Assembly: GCA_035363095.1 (NCBI GenBank)
Contig: DAOSEK010000002.1
Location: 1-64,000, forward strand
Origin: DAOSEK01 sp035363095
GTDB lineage: Archaea > Nanobdellota > Nanobdellia > Woesearchaeales > UBA119
Direction of reading: 5' to 3'
DNA: 64,000 bases
Shown: positions 17,951 to 27,992 of the stretch, piece after piece
Layout: each line of letters begins with the position of its first letter
Numbering within the stretch: the first letter of the stretch is position 1
The notes under the pieces: model-generated
Told to the model about the DNA's origin: nothing
Databases searched by the model: none
The model's input: the letters and a program-made list of their open reading frames with translations, nothing else
Translations under genes and position numbers: made by a program

Positions 17951-20900
17951 ATGAAAATGAGTTTAGAAGCTGAGAAATTCTTAAAAAAGGTCTATGCGAT
18001 CTTAATGTTGTGTTTAACGCTACCAGGGTTAGTTGGAGCAACTTCCATTAACTTTACCCTGCCAACCGAAAGTTCAAGGGTCGGAGCAAGTGAAACTGAT
18101 TTGATAATCTATCAATTCAATCTGACAACAAATAATGACGCAACAATCGCTGGTCTAGAACCAACACACGGCGAAACACTTACAGCCACAAACCCTTGGT
18201 CTGGGGAAGATGTAAAATTCTATAATGATTCTGAAAACTGGAACCCAGCTACTGATTGGATTGGTTATGATACAGATGATGATAATTTCTATACCTCTTA
18301 TGCAGATGCTTTAGTTGATGCAGATGAAGAAGCAACTTTGGGTGCAGGCACTACTTCTTTAGTAGGAACCGAAGTGTTAGTACAATATAGCACAGGAAAT
18401 GGTGCAGGTCCAGTAATCTGCGTTGATAATCTCACAAACCCTAGTGCAGTAAGACTAGATGAAGATGGAGATTGTACCAACGGAACAACAAAAGAAGGAC
18501 TATATATCCTTGATGGTGCCGCCGTTGAGGCAACTGCAGAAATAGAGGCAATCGCAAAAGCAGATTTTGTTGATAATCAGGATGGTGTGGTAGAAACATA
18601 CAACATAACACTAAGAGCAGATTCTTCTGGTGATCTAAATACAACCTCATTTTTACTTTACGATGGTGATGGTTCTGTATGCTTTTGGTTTGATGTAGAC
18701 GATAGTGGTGCATTATTAACAGATACACATGCAACTTGCCAAGGCGCAGGCCGAAGTGTAGAAATAACAGGTGTTGTTACAGATGGAACTGCAGAAGGGG
18801 TTGCAGGTCAGGTTCAATCCACAATCAACTCAGATTCAAAATTCTCTGCAAGTGTTGATGGCGCAGTAGTTAGTGTAACAACCATAGACGCAATGGATCT
18901 ATCAGACGCTGTAGACATTAATGTAGGTGGAGCTTTTAGTATTTCTATAATTCAACATGGTGAAGATGAGGTCCCAGCAGATTATTTCACACTCAATGGA
19001 TATGGAGACTGTTACATCTTTTGGTTTGATAAATTAGGTAACGATGGTGGTGCTCCTGCAGTTGGTGGGTGTGCTGATGCAGTAAAAATAGATGTTTCAT
19101 CTACTACAACAAATGAATCAGTGCAAGAGGCAATCACAAGTGCAATAAGTGGACATGGAATTTTCTCTGCAGTAGAAGGTGCATCAAACTACATAACTTT
19201 AGTAACCCAAAACTTCGCAGGTGTTTCAGGAAACCTTGCAAATACTGAAAACGTAGCAAATGGTGATTTTGCATTAGCAAGCTTTACCGGTGGTGATAAC
19301 ACTGCAACAGGAATTGAAGCAGATACTACCTATTATTATTATAGAGGTGGTGCAAGTTCGGGGGATTATCAATCTGGAGATGAATTGTTTTTAAACCCTG
19401 ATTTTACAATCGCTGGTTCAATCCCTTCATCTGCTGTTGCAATTACATCAACTAACCCTTGGTCAGATGTTTATTTCTTTGATGATGGCGATACCTTTTG
19501 GGGAGCAGCTGTTGATTGGATAGGAACATCTGATGATACAACTTACCTTGATGTATTTGAAGATCTGATGATTGAAAATACAGGCAATGCGACAAACTCA
19601 GATATTACAAATGTTTTGTTGTATGAAGGTGCAGACTGCTTGGGAACAAACGTAGAATTATCTTACTCGGGAGGAAAGTGGGGAAACAACACAATTGATT
19701 GGAATCTCAGTGCTGGTCTAAACACATACACAATCTGTGCAGATATCGTTGGAAGCCCAACAGATGATGCAACAATTGTAATTCAGATTGCTCAAGATGA
19801 TTTAGGTCTAGCAAGTGGCACCTTGCCTACTGGTGCAGGTCTTCCTGCAACCGGAGATATTACAATAGACACAACTCTACCAACCGCAACACCTGTATCA
19901 ATTGTTTCAGATAACGCAAACTCAAGCCTTGCAAAAGTAGGTGACAATGTATCAATAACCTTTACTGTAAGTGAGTTTGTTGATAACGTTGTAGTCACCA
20001 TAGATACAAATCCTGCTGATGCAATAGTAAACACTGGCGGTTTTAATTGGGTCGCTTATAGAGTTATGCAAACAGGTGACACACAAGGTGCGATTGCATT
20101 TACAATCGACTTTGAAGATGAAGCTGGAAATCCCGCAACAACAATTTCATCAACAACCGACGCAAGTTCAGTAACATTTGATGAGACTGCACCTTCTGGA
20201 TATTCTGTTACTTTTGACGAAAGTTATGCCTACACGGGAAATGAAGAAGCGATATCCTTTACTTTTGCTGGTGCAGAAGTCGGCGCAACCTATGATTTTG
20301 CAATAAGCGATGGAGTTAATCCAGATGTTACAGGAAGTGGTACAATTGCAACAGCTACTGATACAATAAGTTCTATTAATGTATCTTCTTTAAACGATGG
20401 AACACTAACACTTTCAGTAACCTTAACAGACCCTGCGGGAAACCAAGGTGGATCAGCACAAGATACTGCTGTAAAAGATACAGATTTACCTGGCGTAGTT
20501 TCAATAGTTCCTTCAGAACTAGCAGAAGCTGATGTCGGTGTAGTTACAGTAGATATTACGTTTGATGAAGATATGCAACAGGCAGATTTGCTTACGGTTA
20601 ATGTAATGGGCTTAACAGGAAGTCCAATAGCTGTAGCTTATGATAGTTGGCAATCAGCAACCGTTTGGAGAGGTACATTTACCTTATCTGACAATAACGA
20701 AACAATAGCAAACTCTTATTATGCAGTGTCTGGTGCAAGAGATTTAGCCTGGAATTTGATGACTGCTTTATCAGACAGACAAGCAAACAATCCTCTTGAT
20801 GTAGATACTACTGTGCCAACCGCAACACCTGTATCAATAGTTTCAGATAACGCAAACTCAAGCCTTGCAAAAGTAGGTGACAATGTATCAATAACCTTTA

Positions 20901-23900
20901 CTGCAAGTGAATTTGTTGATAACGTTTCAGTAATTATTGATGCAAGTCCCGCAGATGCAATAGTAAATACTGGCGGTTTTAATTGGGTCGCTTACAGGGT
21001 TATGCAATCTGGAGACACTCAAGTAACACCTATTGTATTTACAATAAACTTTGAAGATGAAGCTGGAAATCCCGCAACAACAATTACCTCAACAACCGAC
21101 GCAAGTGCAGTAATCTTTGATGAGACCGCACCTTCTGGATATTCAGTAGACTTTGTTCAAGACCCAGTAAATGGCGATAATGAAGATTCAATCTCATTTA
21201 ATTTTACTAGTGCAGAAGTTGGCGCAACCTATAATTACGCTATAAGTGATGGAGTTAATCCAGATGTTAGCGGAAGTGGTACAATTATAACCGCAACTGA
21301 TACGATTAGTTCTATTGATGTATCTTCTTTAGATGATGGAACATTAACTCTAACAGTCTATCTAACAGACCCTGCTGGAAACCAAGGTACAAACACTACC
21401 GATACAGTTACAAAAGACTCTGCTTCCCCTGAGGTAGTAGAGATCAGTCCTGCAGAATTGTCAGAAGCAGATGTAGGGTCAGTACAAGTAGACATTACTT
21501 TTGATAACGAGATGAATCAAGTTACACCTCTAACCGTTTCAGTTGAAGGAATAAGTGGAGGTTCAAGTGCGGTAACTGGAGATTGGTTTAATTCAACCGT
21601 TTGGAGAGGTACATTTACCTTTTCAGATAACAATGAGACTGTAACTACTGCTTACTTTGCGGTTTCAGGAGGAAGGGATTTAGCAGGAAATACAATGACG
21701 GCGTTATCGGAAAGAGGAGCTACAAACTCCCTTGATGTGGACACTGAACAGCCTGAAGTTTTAAGTGCAGTTGCCGTGCCAGATCCTTCTGGTGCTGGAC
21801 TGGTGACAGTAACAGTAATGTTTACCGAAGGCATGGACACAGGAACTAGTCCAACAGTACAAATACTTGATTTAGCTTACGAACCATATGCCTTAGTTCA
21901 ATCAACCTATGTTGGACACACTTGGACGGGTACATTTACATTAGATGATGAAAATGAAGAAGAAACTGGAAGAATAACCGTATCAGGTGGTGTTGATCTT
22001 TTCGGAAATACGATGACTGCAGATACAAATGCAGGTACCTTTGAAGTTGATACGTTAGCTCCTTCAGGATACAGTGTAGCTTTTGTTCAAGACTATGTGA
22101 ATTCGCTTAACGAAGACAACATCACTATTTCATTTAGCGATTCAGAGGTAGGAGCAGACTACGATTACGCAATTACCTCAAATGGAGGCGCAGGCGAACT
22201 TACTGGATCAGGAACGATCATTGGTGCACTACAGTCGATTAGCGTTGATGTATCAACCCTTGCCGATGGCGAACTAACAGTAACCCTTGTATTAACTGAT
22301 GGATTAGGCAATATAGGGAGTGAAGTGACAAATACCATAACAAAAGACACCGTTTCACCTGCCCTCATAGACGATCCAATTCCATCTGATTCAGATGCCT
22401 TAATAGAAACTCCTGAAACAATTACCGTTCCACTTTCTGATGAAGGAACAGGAATAAATGAGTCTACAATAGTTGTGAATCTAAACGATGGGGTAACTAC
22501 CCATTTAGACAACGTAACCACCACCGATGCGCATGTGTCATTTAATAGCGAAACAGAAGTTGTAACAATAACCCCTGGAGCAGATACTCCATTTGAACTT
22601 GCTGAAGGATTAACAACTGTGATTGTTTATGCAAACGATGTGGCAGGAAACGAAATGGAACCGGTTGAATGGGATTTTATAATTGATGCACAGTCTGCAA
22701 TAGTAAACTCAGTTCAGGCACTACCTGATGATATGATTTGTGCTCTCGCAGAAAGAGAAAATCTAAACGATGAATTATATCTTGAGGTCAATGCAACCGA
22801 TCAGGGTCTAGCCGGAGTAGAATATGTTTATGCCTTTTATACTGATGGAAACATATCTTTAGATTTTGATCCAGACTTATCGGGTTTAACCACCAGTCAG
22901 TTGGAACTTGGGAATGGAACAACAGTTGATTACATTGAGTTTATGTACAACGAAAGCACAGGAATTTGGCAACTGACACTTCCGTTACAAAATACATCTG
23001 GTGCTGATTACGAAGTAAGGACAATTGGACTCTATGTAATAGATGAGGCTGGAAACGAGGTGCTATCTGATGTTACAACTACTGCGGTCTTTTATGACTT
23101 TACAGGTCCTGAAATGGATGACTCTTGCGATAGGAATGGTGCATCAACAACCAATTTCTGCGATATTTTAGATTGGTCAGATGTTGAATACACCTTCAGT
23201 ATAGAAAAAAATGCTAACCCTGAATGCAACAATGGTGGAGCTCTTCCTTGGTATGGAGTGGAAGATTGGATGGAAATATTCTCTGTAACATTCTACGGAC
23301 TTGACTTCACTTCACCAGATACCTGGGCAAAACTTCCACAACTCGCTTCAGCAATTGAGCCTTACATAACTCCTCCAGGGCAATATGGCGATAGTTACAT
23401 CAGCGTAAACTCAACATTTTTTGCTGAATTAAATGTAACAGCAGACGTTTCATTTTACGGCTTGCCATTTGCAGAAGTTCCAGTAATTATTGGTGATGCA
23501 CTTCAAGAAGCTAGTGTTTCATTTACGGCAAATGACGCATTTGAAATAAATATTGATGTCTGCGAGGTCGAGGCTGAGGAAGACGCTGATTTATTGTTTG
23601 AATGCTATGATGACTGTGAAGGGAACGAGACTTGTGAAGGGGAATGTGACACAGAGTTCTTTGGTGAAGCAGCAACTAGTTATCAGGAATGTTTAGATGA
23701 ACGTACTGAAGAATATTGTGCATATACTACATTATACGGAATATGTAGCGTTGAATTAGGAGAAGATCAGTATATAACCTACTATGTACCTAACGGAGAG
23801 CTTCACTTTTCAGTAGATGGATTCTCCCAATACGATATAACTGATGACCAAGAACCGATTGTAACAATAACTTCACCTGAAGATTCAATTTATGGTGAAG

Positions 23901-25507
23901 CAAGTCTTGTTGAAAACATTACATTTGAGGTGGATGGTACAGGTTCACAGATATCTTCACTTGAAGTGCTTTTAAACGATGAACCTTTGCTTGAAGAGCC
24001 ATTGGATTACTTTGGAATATACATGGATGATGAATACTGTGTACACGATATTGAGTCTCCAGATTCAGTCTTATGCAACTTTGCGTTGCCTGAATTAGAA
24101 GATGGTGAACATACAATAACAATAGTAGCAACTGATTTTGGTGGTGAAGAAGGAAACGAGGCTGAAGAGTCAGTAACATTCGTTTACGATACAACACCCC
24201 CTGAGATTACTATTGTTGAACCAACAAACACGGAATACTATTATGGCCAGTCGGTGAGCATACAGGCTTTAATTATTGATAACTTAGATGAAGAGCCAGA
24301 ATTTGATGAATGCGTCCTTGGCAGATCTGATAGTGAAGACACCTCAATATACGATCTTGAAGACACATTAGCGTTTCACGTAGAAGGGCTAGTTGCACTT
24401 GATGAGGGTGAATACTATAATTTGACTTGTTATCTATTTGACCATGCAGAAAATGAAGGGTCTACAGAAGTCCACTTTGTTGTACTTGAGGACACAGAAG
24501 AAGGAACAGATTTAATCCCTTCAGAAGAGGAAACTGAATACGAATTTGACAACGAAACAACAACTGCAATCTTGCCTTACACAAATGTTATTGAAACCAT
24601 CATTGTTCCAACTGGTGTAAACGGGACTCAAAACCTAAATCTATCCCAGTTGATCGATAGTGATGGCAACGCAAGATTTGAAAACGGGATTAACCTATCA
24701 ATACAAAGACAGACAAGTGAAAGGAATTACACCATAGCAATCCCTGATGGTACAGTAGTGACACCTGGCGAAGAATGGGACGGATTATTAAAACTTCCTG
24801 AAGTAAAGACATCAACAGATTACTCAGTTGATTCCGGTCGGGTTAATATCGTTGTAGAATTTGGAAACGACATACAACTTGACTTTTCAAACCCCGTTCA
24901 AATAGTTATAACTGGAGTAGGATCAGGAAAAAGAGTCGGCTGGACAAGAGGTAATGCAAGTCTAAATGTGATTACAACAGAATGCAACGATAAAGACGCA
25001 CCAACAAATATTCCTGAGGGAAGAATGTGCTATCTAAACGTAGATGGTAATATGTACATCTGGACATATCATTTCACAGAGTTTGGTGTTTATACCCCAG
25101 TAAGCTCTTCTAGTGTTATAAGAAGAGACACTTGCATTACTCAATGGATTTGTTCAGATTGGGGAGAATGCGCAAATGGACTGCAAGAAAGAACTTGTGA
25201 AAAAGAACTATCTTATTGTGCAATAAGAGAAGAAATGCCTTCATTAACCCAAAGCTGTGGGCAAGCAACTGCCACACCAACGCCTCTACCAAAGGATGAT
25301 TCACTCCCAGAAATAAAAGAGAGTGTTCCTTCAGAGCAGTATGAGGAAATCGTTGACGACAATGAAGTAGAGCCTTTGCCAGAAACTCTGCCTGTAAAAC
25401 CAACTGTAAAAAACAACACAAATGCAGTCTTTTTGGGAATTACCCTATTTGCATTAATTGCAGTGATTGTGGCTATTGCGCTTTTCACAAAACGCAAAAA
25501 AGACTAA
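17951..25507 (+). CDS. giant adhesin-like surface protein (2518 aa)
   Basis: The protein starts with a signal peptide (about 1-30, AILMLCLTLPGLVGATS), continues with many Ig-like/cadherin-like beta domains, and ends with a thrombospondin-1-like Cys-rich domain (WICSDWGECANGLQERTC near 2400), a Pro/Glu linker and a membrane helix before KRKKD. The same C-terminal plan occurs in the 9339-13866 protein. A module of about 312 residues is repeated: one copy starts near nt 19881, the next near 20817 with almost identical DNA (ATPVSIVSDNANSSLAKVGD in both), and a weaker third APSGYSV unit starts near 22050. A Cys-rich insert (CYDDCEGNETCEGECD) is near residue 1885. GAGGTG precedes the ATG. Likely role: adhesion or cell-surface layer, by inference. 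Confidence 0.88.
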   Translation: MKMSLEAEKFLKKVYAILMLCLTLPGLVGATSINFTLPTESSRVGASETDLIIYQFNLTTNNDATIAGLEPTHGETLTATNPWSGEDVKFYNDSENWNPATDWIGYDTDDDNFYTSYADALVDADEEATLGAGTTSLVGTEVLVQYSTGNGAGPVICVDNLTNPSAVRLDEDGDCTNGTTKEGLYILDGAAVEATAEIEAIAKADFVDNQDGVVETYNITLRADSSGDLNTTSFLLYDGDGSVCFWFDVDDSGALLTDTHATCQGAGRSVEITGVVTDGTAEGVAGQVQSTINSDSKFSASVDGAVVSVTTIDAMDLSDAVDINVGGAFSISIIQHGEDEVPADYFTLNGYGDCYIFWFDKLGNDGGAPAVGGCADAVKIDVSSTTTNESVQEAITSAISGHGIFSAVEGASNYITLVTQNFAGVSGNLANTENVANGDFALASFTGGDNTATGIEADTTYYYYRGGASSGDYQSGDELFLNPDFTIAGSIPSSAVAITSTNPWSDVYFFDDGDTFWGAAVDWIGTSDDTTYLDVFEDLMIENTGNATNSDITNVLLYEGADCLGTNVELSYSGGKWGNNTIDWNLSAGLNTYTICADIVGSPTDDATIVIQIAQDDLGLASGTLPTGAGLPATGDITIDTTLPTATPVSIVSDNANSSLAKVGDNVSITFTVSEFVDNVVVTIDTNPADAIVNTGGFNWVAYRVMQTGDTQGAIAFTIDFEDEAGNPATTISSTTDASSVTFDETAPSGYSVTFDESYAYTGNEEAISFTFAGAEVGATYDFAISDGVNPDVTGSGTIATATDTISSINVSSLNDGTLTLSVTLTDPAGNQGGSAQDTAVKDTDLPGVVSIVPSELAEADVGVVTVDITFDEDMQQADLLTVNVMGLTGSPIAVAYDSWQSATVWRGTFTLSDNNETIANSYYAVSGARDLAWNLMTALSDRQANNPLDVDTTVPTATPVSIVSDNANSSLAKVGDNVSITFTASEFVDNVSVIIDASPADAIVNTGGFNWVAYRVMQSGDTQVTPIVFTINFEDEAGNPATTITSTTDASAVIFDETAPSGYSVDFVQDPVNGDNEDSISFNFTSAEVGATYNYAISDGVNPDVSGSGTIITATDTISSIDVSSLDDGTLTLTVYLTDPAGNQGTNTTDTVTKDSASPEVVEISPAELSEADVGSVQVDITFDNEMNQVTPLTVSVEGISGGSSAVTGDWFNSTVWRGTFTFSDNNETVTTAYFAVSGGRDLAGNTMTALSERGATNSLDVDTEQPEVLSAVAVPDPSGAGLVTVTVMFTEGMDTGTSPTVQILDLAYEPYALVQSTYVGHTWTGTFTLDDENEEETGRITVSGGVDLFGNTMTADTNAGTFEVDTLAPSGYSVAFVQDYVNSLNEDNITISFSDSEVGADYDYAITSNGGAGELTGSGTIIGALQSISVDVSTLADGELTVTLVLTDGLGNIGSEVTNTITKDTVSPALIDDPIPSDSDALIETPETITVPLSDEGTGINESTIVVNLNDGVTTHLDNVTTTDAHVSFNSETEVVTITPGADTPFELAEGLTTVIVYANDVAGNEMEPVEWDFIIDAQSAIVNSVQALPDDMICALAERENLNDELYLEVNATDQGLAGVEYVYAFYTDGNISLDFDPDLSGLTTSQLELGNGTTVDYIEFMYNESTGIWQLTLPLQNTSGADYEVRTIGLYVIDEAGNEVLSDVTTTAVFYDFTGPEMDDSCDRNGASTTNFCDILDWSDVEYTFSIEKNANPECNNGGALPWYGVEDWMEIFSVTFYGLDFTSPDTWAKLPQLASAIEPYITPPGQYGDSYISVNSTFFAELNVTADVSFYGLPFAEVPVIIGDALQEASVSFTANDAFEINIDVCEVEAEEDADLLFECYDDCEGNETCEGECDTEFFGEAATSYQECLDERTEEYCAYTTLYGICSVELGEDQYITYYVPNGELHFSVDGFSQYDITDDQEPIVTITSPEDSIYGEASLVENITFEVDGTGSQISSLEVLLNDEPLLEEPLDYFGIYMDDEYCVHDIESPDSVLCNFALPELEDGEHTITIVATDFGGEEGNEAEESVTFVYDTTPPEITIVEPTNTEYYYGQSVSIQALIIDNLDEEPEFDECVLGRSDSEDTSIYDLEDTLAFHVEGLVALDEGEYYNLTCYLFDHAENEGSTEVHFVVLEDTEEGTDLIPSEEETEYEFDNETTTAILPYTNVIETIIVPTGVNGTQNLNLSQLIDSDGNARFENGINLSIQRQTSERNYTIAIPDGTVVTPGEEWDGLLKLPEVKTSTDYSVDSGRVNIVVEFGNDIQLDFSNPVQIVITGVGSGKRVGWTRGNASLNVITTECNDKDAPTNIPEGRMCYLNVDGNMYIWTYHFTEFGVYTPVSSSSVIRRDTCITQWICSDWGECANGLQERTCEKELSYCAIREEMPSLTQSCGQATATPTPLPKDDSLPEIKESVPSEQYEEIVDDNEVEPLPETLPVKPTVKNNTNAVFLGITLFALIAVIVAIALFTKRKKD
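19881..21752 (+). repeat. tandem duplication of a 936-bp module inside the giant gene
   Basis: The stretch starting CAACCGCAACACCTGTATCA occurs at 19881 and again at 20817, exactly 936 bp (312 codons) later. The first 100 bases or so are near-identical, and similarity then declines. The multiple-of-three spacing keeps the frame. It indicates recent duplication or gene conversion. Confidence 0.8.
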
Positions 25508-25545
25508 AAACTTTTTTATTTTTTTTATTTTCTTATCTTTTATTA
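25508..25545 (+). terminator. oligo-T terminator
   Basis: Two long T runs begin a few bases after the stop of the giant surface-protein gene. A short (ATT)8 microsatellite follows at 25608-25631. Confidence 0.45.
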
Positions 25546-25776
25546 TCTGATATTGATTTCTAAAAATCCTAAAACTAAAAAATTATTCTCAACCAATCCA
25601 TCAGGTCATTATTATTATTATTATTATTATTTCTGAACAAAATATTTCTTTATTCAAACAATTTGTCAAACATTATAAAACACAACATATCTTTATTTCT
25701 CTATAGAACAACAATATTAATATACCCCTAAAAATCTAATACCTATTCTAAAACACATAAAAAACAGGTGATAAAA

Positions 25777-26223
25777 ATAGAAGAAGAAAATACTGCGCGT
25801 TTTACTTTGTATATCTTGCCTACTTCAGATTTTGATGAAGTATCAGAAATAGCAAAGAAAATCTTAGATGCTAAAAAGACTTATTCATTAACACTATTAA
25901 CAACAACCCACGAAAATGATGAAATCAAAAGCTTTCATACAAACCACTCTGTTCCACATAAACAATCTGACATAGAAAAAATAGTTAATGGTTCAAAAGA
26001 ACATGAAATCACTTTTTTTCCTTACAATCAATTTCGTTATTTTCTATGGGTAAAAAAATTGGATGAAGAAAGGCAAATAAACTACCCTTGTTTAAAAGAC
26101 AACGCATATCCAAAAAACATAGTATTTGGACAAAAACCAATTGAAGATTACCTTAGATCAATCGAGTCTTCAGAAGTTTCTTCATCAAGTCAATATCCAA
26201 ATTACTCGCTTGATAAAGACTAA
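25777..26223 (+). CDS. small soluble protein of unknown function, possibly started at AUA
   Basis: About 148 residues. The first half looks alpha/beta (TARFTLYILPTSDFDEVSEI); the second half has aromatic-rich FFPYNQFRYFLWVKK, and the tail is Ser-rich. No recognised domain. The only conventional start, GTG 25768, is part of the ribosome-binding sequence AGGTG. The next in-frame candidate at the proper distance is ATA 25777 (GGTGATAAAA then ATAGAA), the same arrangement as the gene at 801. Confidence 0.5.
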   Translation: MEEENTARFTLYILPTSDFDEVSEIAKKILDAKKTYSLTLLTTTHENDEIKSFHTNHSVPHKQSDIEKIVNGSKEHEITFFPYNQFRYFLWVKKLDEERQINYPCLKDNAYPKNIVFGQKPIEDYLRSIESSEVSSSSQYPNYSLDKD

Positions 26224-26325
26224 TAAAAACTTTTTTAATTTTTATAATTTTTTTTGAACATATTTTATTTTCTTACCTTAAAAAACATAAGAAATAGTCG
26301 ATTTTTTTCAAATCGCAAAAATATT

Positions 26326-26484
26326 ATTGAAAATCTCACAATGTGAGAGTTGTTCGGGGTTTAATACCCCTCACTTTAGTGTGAGATTTTCAATTTTAAA
26401 ATTTATCCTCAATCAGTGAGTCCGTAAATACCCTTGACTTTAGGTTGGGGATAGGACGAACAATCAAGAGGATAACTTTTATTA
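26326..26484 (+). repeat. repeat C, full copy
   Basis: The first hairpin has a 15-bp stem, ATTGAAAATCTCACA (26326-26340) with TGTGAGATTTTCAAT, enclosing GGGG..TTTAATA..CCCC and a TTTA-loop hairpin. The second hairpin has stem TTATCCTC / GAGGATAA and contains GTCC/GGAC. It is followed directly by a repeat B copy. Together they fill the gene-free stretch 26224-26688. Confidence 0.85.
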
Positions 26485-26617
26485 ATTAATGGAAAAGCAT
26501 ACCTCGTGTTTCAACAAGAGGACTCGGTACGCTTTTTTGTAATCAACAACCTTGCCTTAATACAGCGTATGCTTTTATATTGCCAACATACCTCGCCCTT
26601 TAGGGTGAGGTTGATTC
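26485..26617 (+). repeat. repeat B copy
   Basis: Left hairpin AAAAGCATACC..GGTACGCTTTT; right hairpin ATCAACAACC..GGTTGATT with inner CCTCGCCCTTTAGGGTGAGG. Uninterrupted by A. Confidence 0.85.
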
Positions 26618-26688
26618 TTTGAGTTGTTGTTACCTTTTCTTCTATTCATTATTTTTTCTACTATCCAACAAAAAGCACTAGATTTCTC

Positions 26689-27855
26689 TTATAAAAACTC
26701 AATCTCAACCTCAAAACCATCAAATGTAGGATACTCTTCCATTATGCAAACATCGCACTCAAACATTCCTTTCAGCTTCTGTGCATTCGCTCTTGCAAAA
26801 GACATTGAGCATACTATTCTTAACCTATCAATATCTAAAAAAATATGTTCACTTTTAACCCCAAACTTCTTGCAAATCCTCTTTTTTATGTCTTCAAGTT
26901 CTAAAACAATAGCTTTTTTCTCATTATCACTTATCTTTTCAATATCTTTTCTTAAAACAACTTTTGGGCTAACCCTTTTAGGAAAAATAGCCCCCCTTAA
27001 AAGCATCCCCTCGCAACTAACCTTATCAGTTAATAAACTAACATTTTTCGCCTTATTAATCATCCGATTTCTCAACTGAAATCCATCCTTTAAAGATGCA
27101 GTGCACAAATGAATATTAATCCCGTTATCCTTAAATCTATGGAGTATATCAAAACCTAGCTCAACTGAGCCCAAAACCGCATAAGAAATATCATCTTTAG
27201 TTTTATACCCTTTTTCTAAAAGCTTATTCCAATTCGTATCAGAAATCTCAAGCTCATTTAGATTAAAAAAATCGACAACCCCCCTAAATCTCTCAACAAT
27301 CTCAAAATACCTATCCTTCAAATCAGGAATCAAAGGGATCTCAATCCCCACATCCCATGAAAAATCTTTAGCCATCTCAACCCTATCCCAAAACCTAGAA
27401 TCATACAAATCAAGATGAAACCTAATCTCATCAACACCGGCCAAAAAAAGCCTTGAAAGATTATTTTTATTAACAAGATCCAAAGAAGTATAAAGATGAA
27501 TATGATAATGATTTCCAAACTCTTTTTTTAGTATTTCAATAGTTTTAATAGTCCTATCAATCTTTGAAAGAGGATCCCCTCCAGTAATCCCCGCACCCTT
27601 AGAATTATGTGATTTAGCCTCCTTAATCATCTTTGAAAACATCTCATCAAAATCATTTGAATCAGAAATAGGCACCTCATTAACAAAAACCCTGTCAATA
27701 TCCTTCTTTTGATCAGAAATTGGGCAATAAAAGCACTTTCTTGGGCAAATTCCGGTAATAAAAATCACACTCTTAAAACCATTTACACAAAGCCTACATC
27801 CTCTTGGCAGTGTCCCTAAACTAAAAGAAGAATAACAATTACTAAAATCCTTCAT
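26689..27855 (-). CDS. radical SAM enzyme (PFL-activase-like)
   Basis: 388 residues. The [4Fe-4S] motif is CPRKCFYC near residue 37, with an extra Cys pair just before it (PRGCRLC). GITGGDPL near residue 90 is the glycine-rich SAM-binding segment, and HIHLYTS and EIRFHLDLYD are the barrel strands of the family. The C-terminal 130 residues form a separate basic domain. The order resembles pyruvate-formate-lyase-activating-type archaeal radical SAM proteins of unknown substrate. A TATA box near 27881-27890 lies about 30 nt upstream, so the mRNA is probably leaderless. Confidence 0.85.
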   Translation of the reverse strand: MKDFSNCYSSFSLGTLPRGCRLCVNGFKSVIFITGICPRKCFYCPISDQKKDIDRVFVNEVPISDSNDFDEMFSKMIKEAKSHNSKGAGITGGDPLSKIDRTIKTIEILKKEFGNHYHIHLYTSLDLVNKNNLSRLFLAGVDEIRFHLDLYDSRFWDRVEMAKDFSWDVGIEIPLIPDLKDRYFEIVERFRGVVDFFNLNELEISDTNWNKLLEKGYKTKDDISYAVLGSVELGFDILHRFKDNGINIHLCTASLKDGFQLRNRMINKAKNVSLLTDKVSCEGMLLRGAIFPKRVSPKVVLRKDIEKISDNEKKAIVLELEDIKKRICKKFGVKSEHIFLDIDRLRIVCSMSFARANAQKLKGMFECDVCIMEEYPTFDGFEVEIEFL

Positions 27856-27992
27856 CTTGTTCTAAGTGTTTTTTGGAAATATTTATATATGTATTGCATA
27901 AAAATAAATACATATTTAAATAAGAATCACAAATACATTAACTGTCTGCTAACAAAAAGGTTAATTTATCACAAAAAAGAGGTTGGTCTTAA

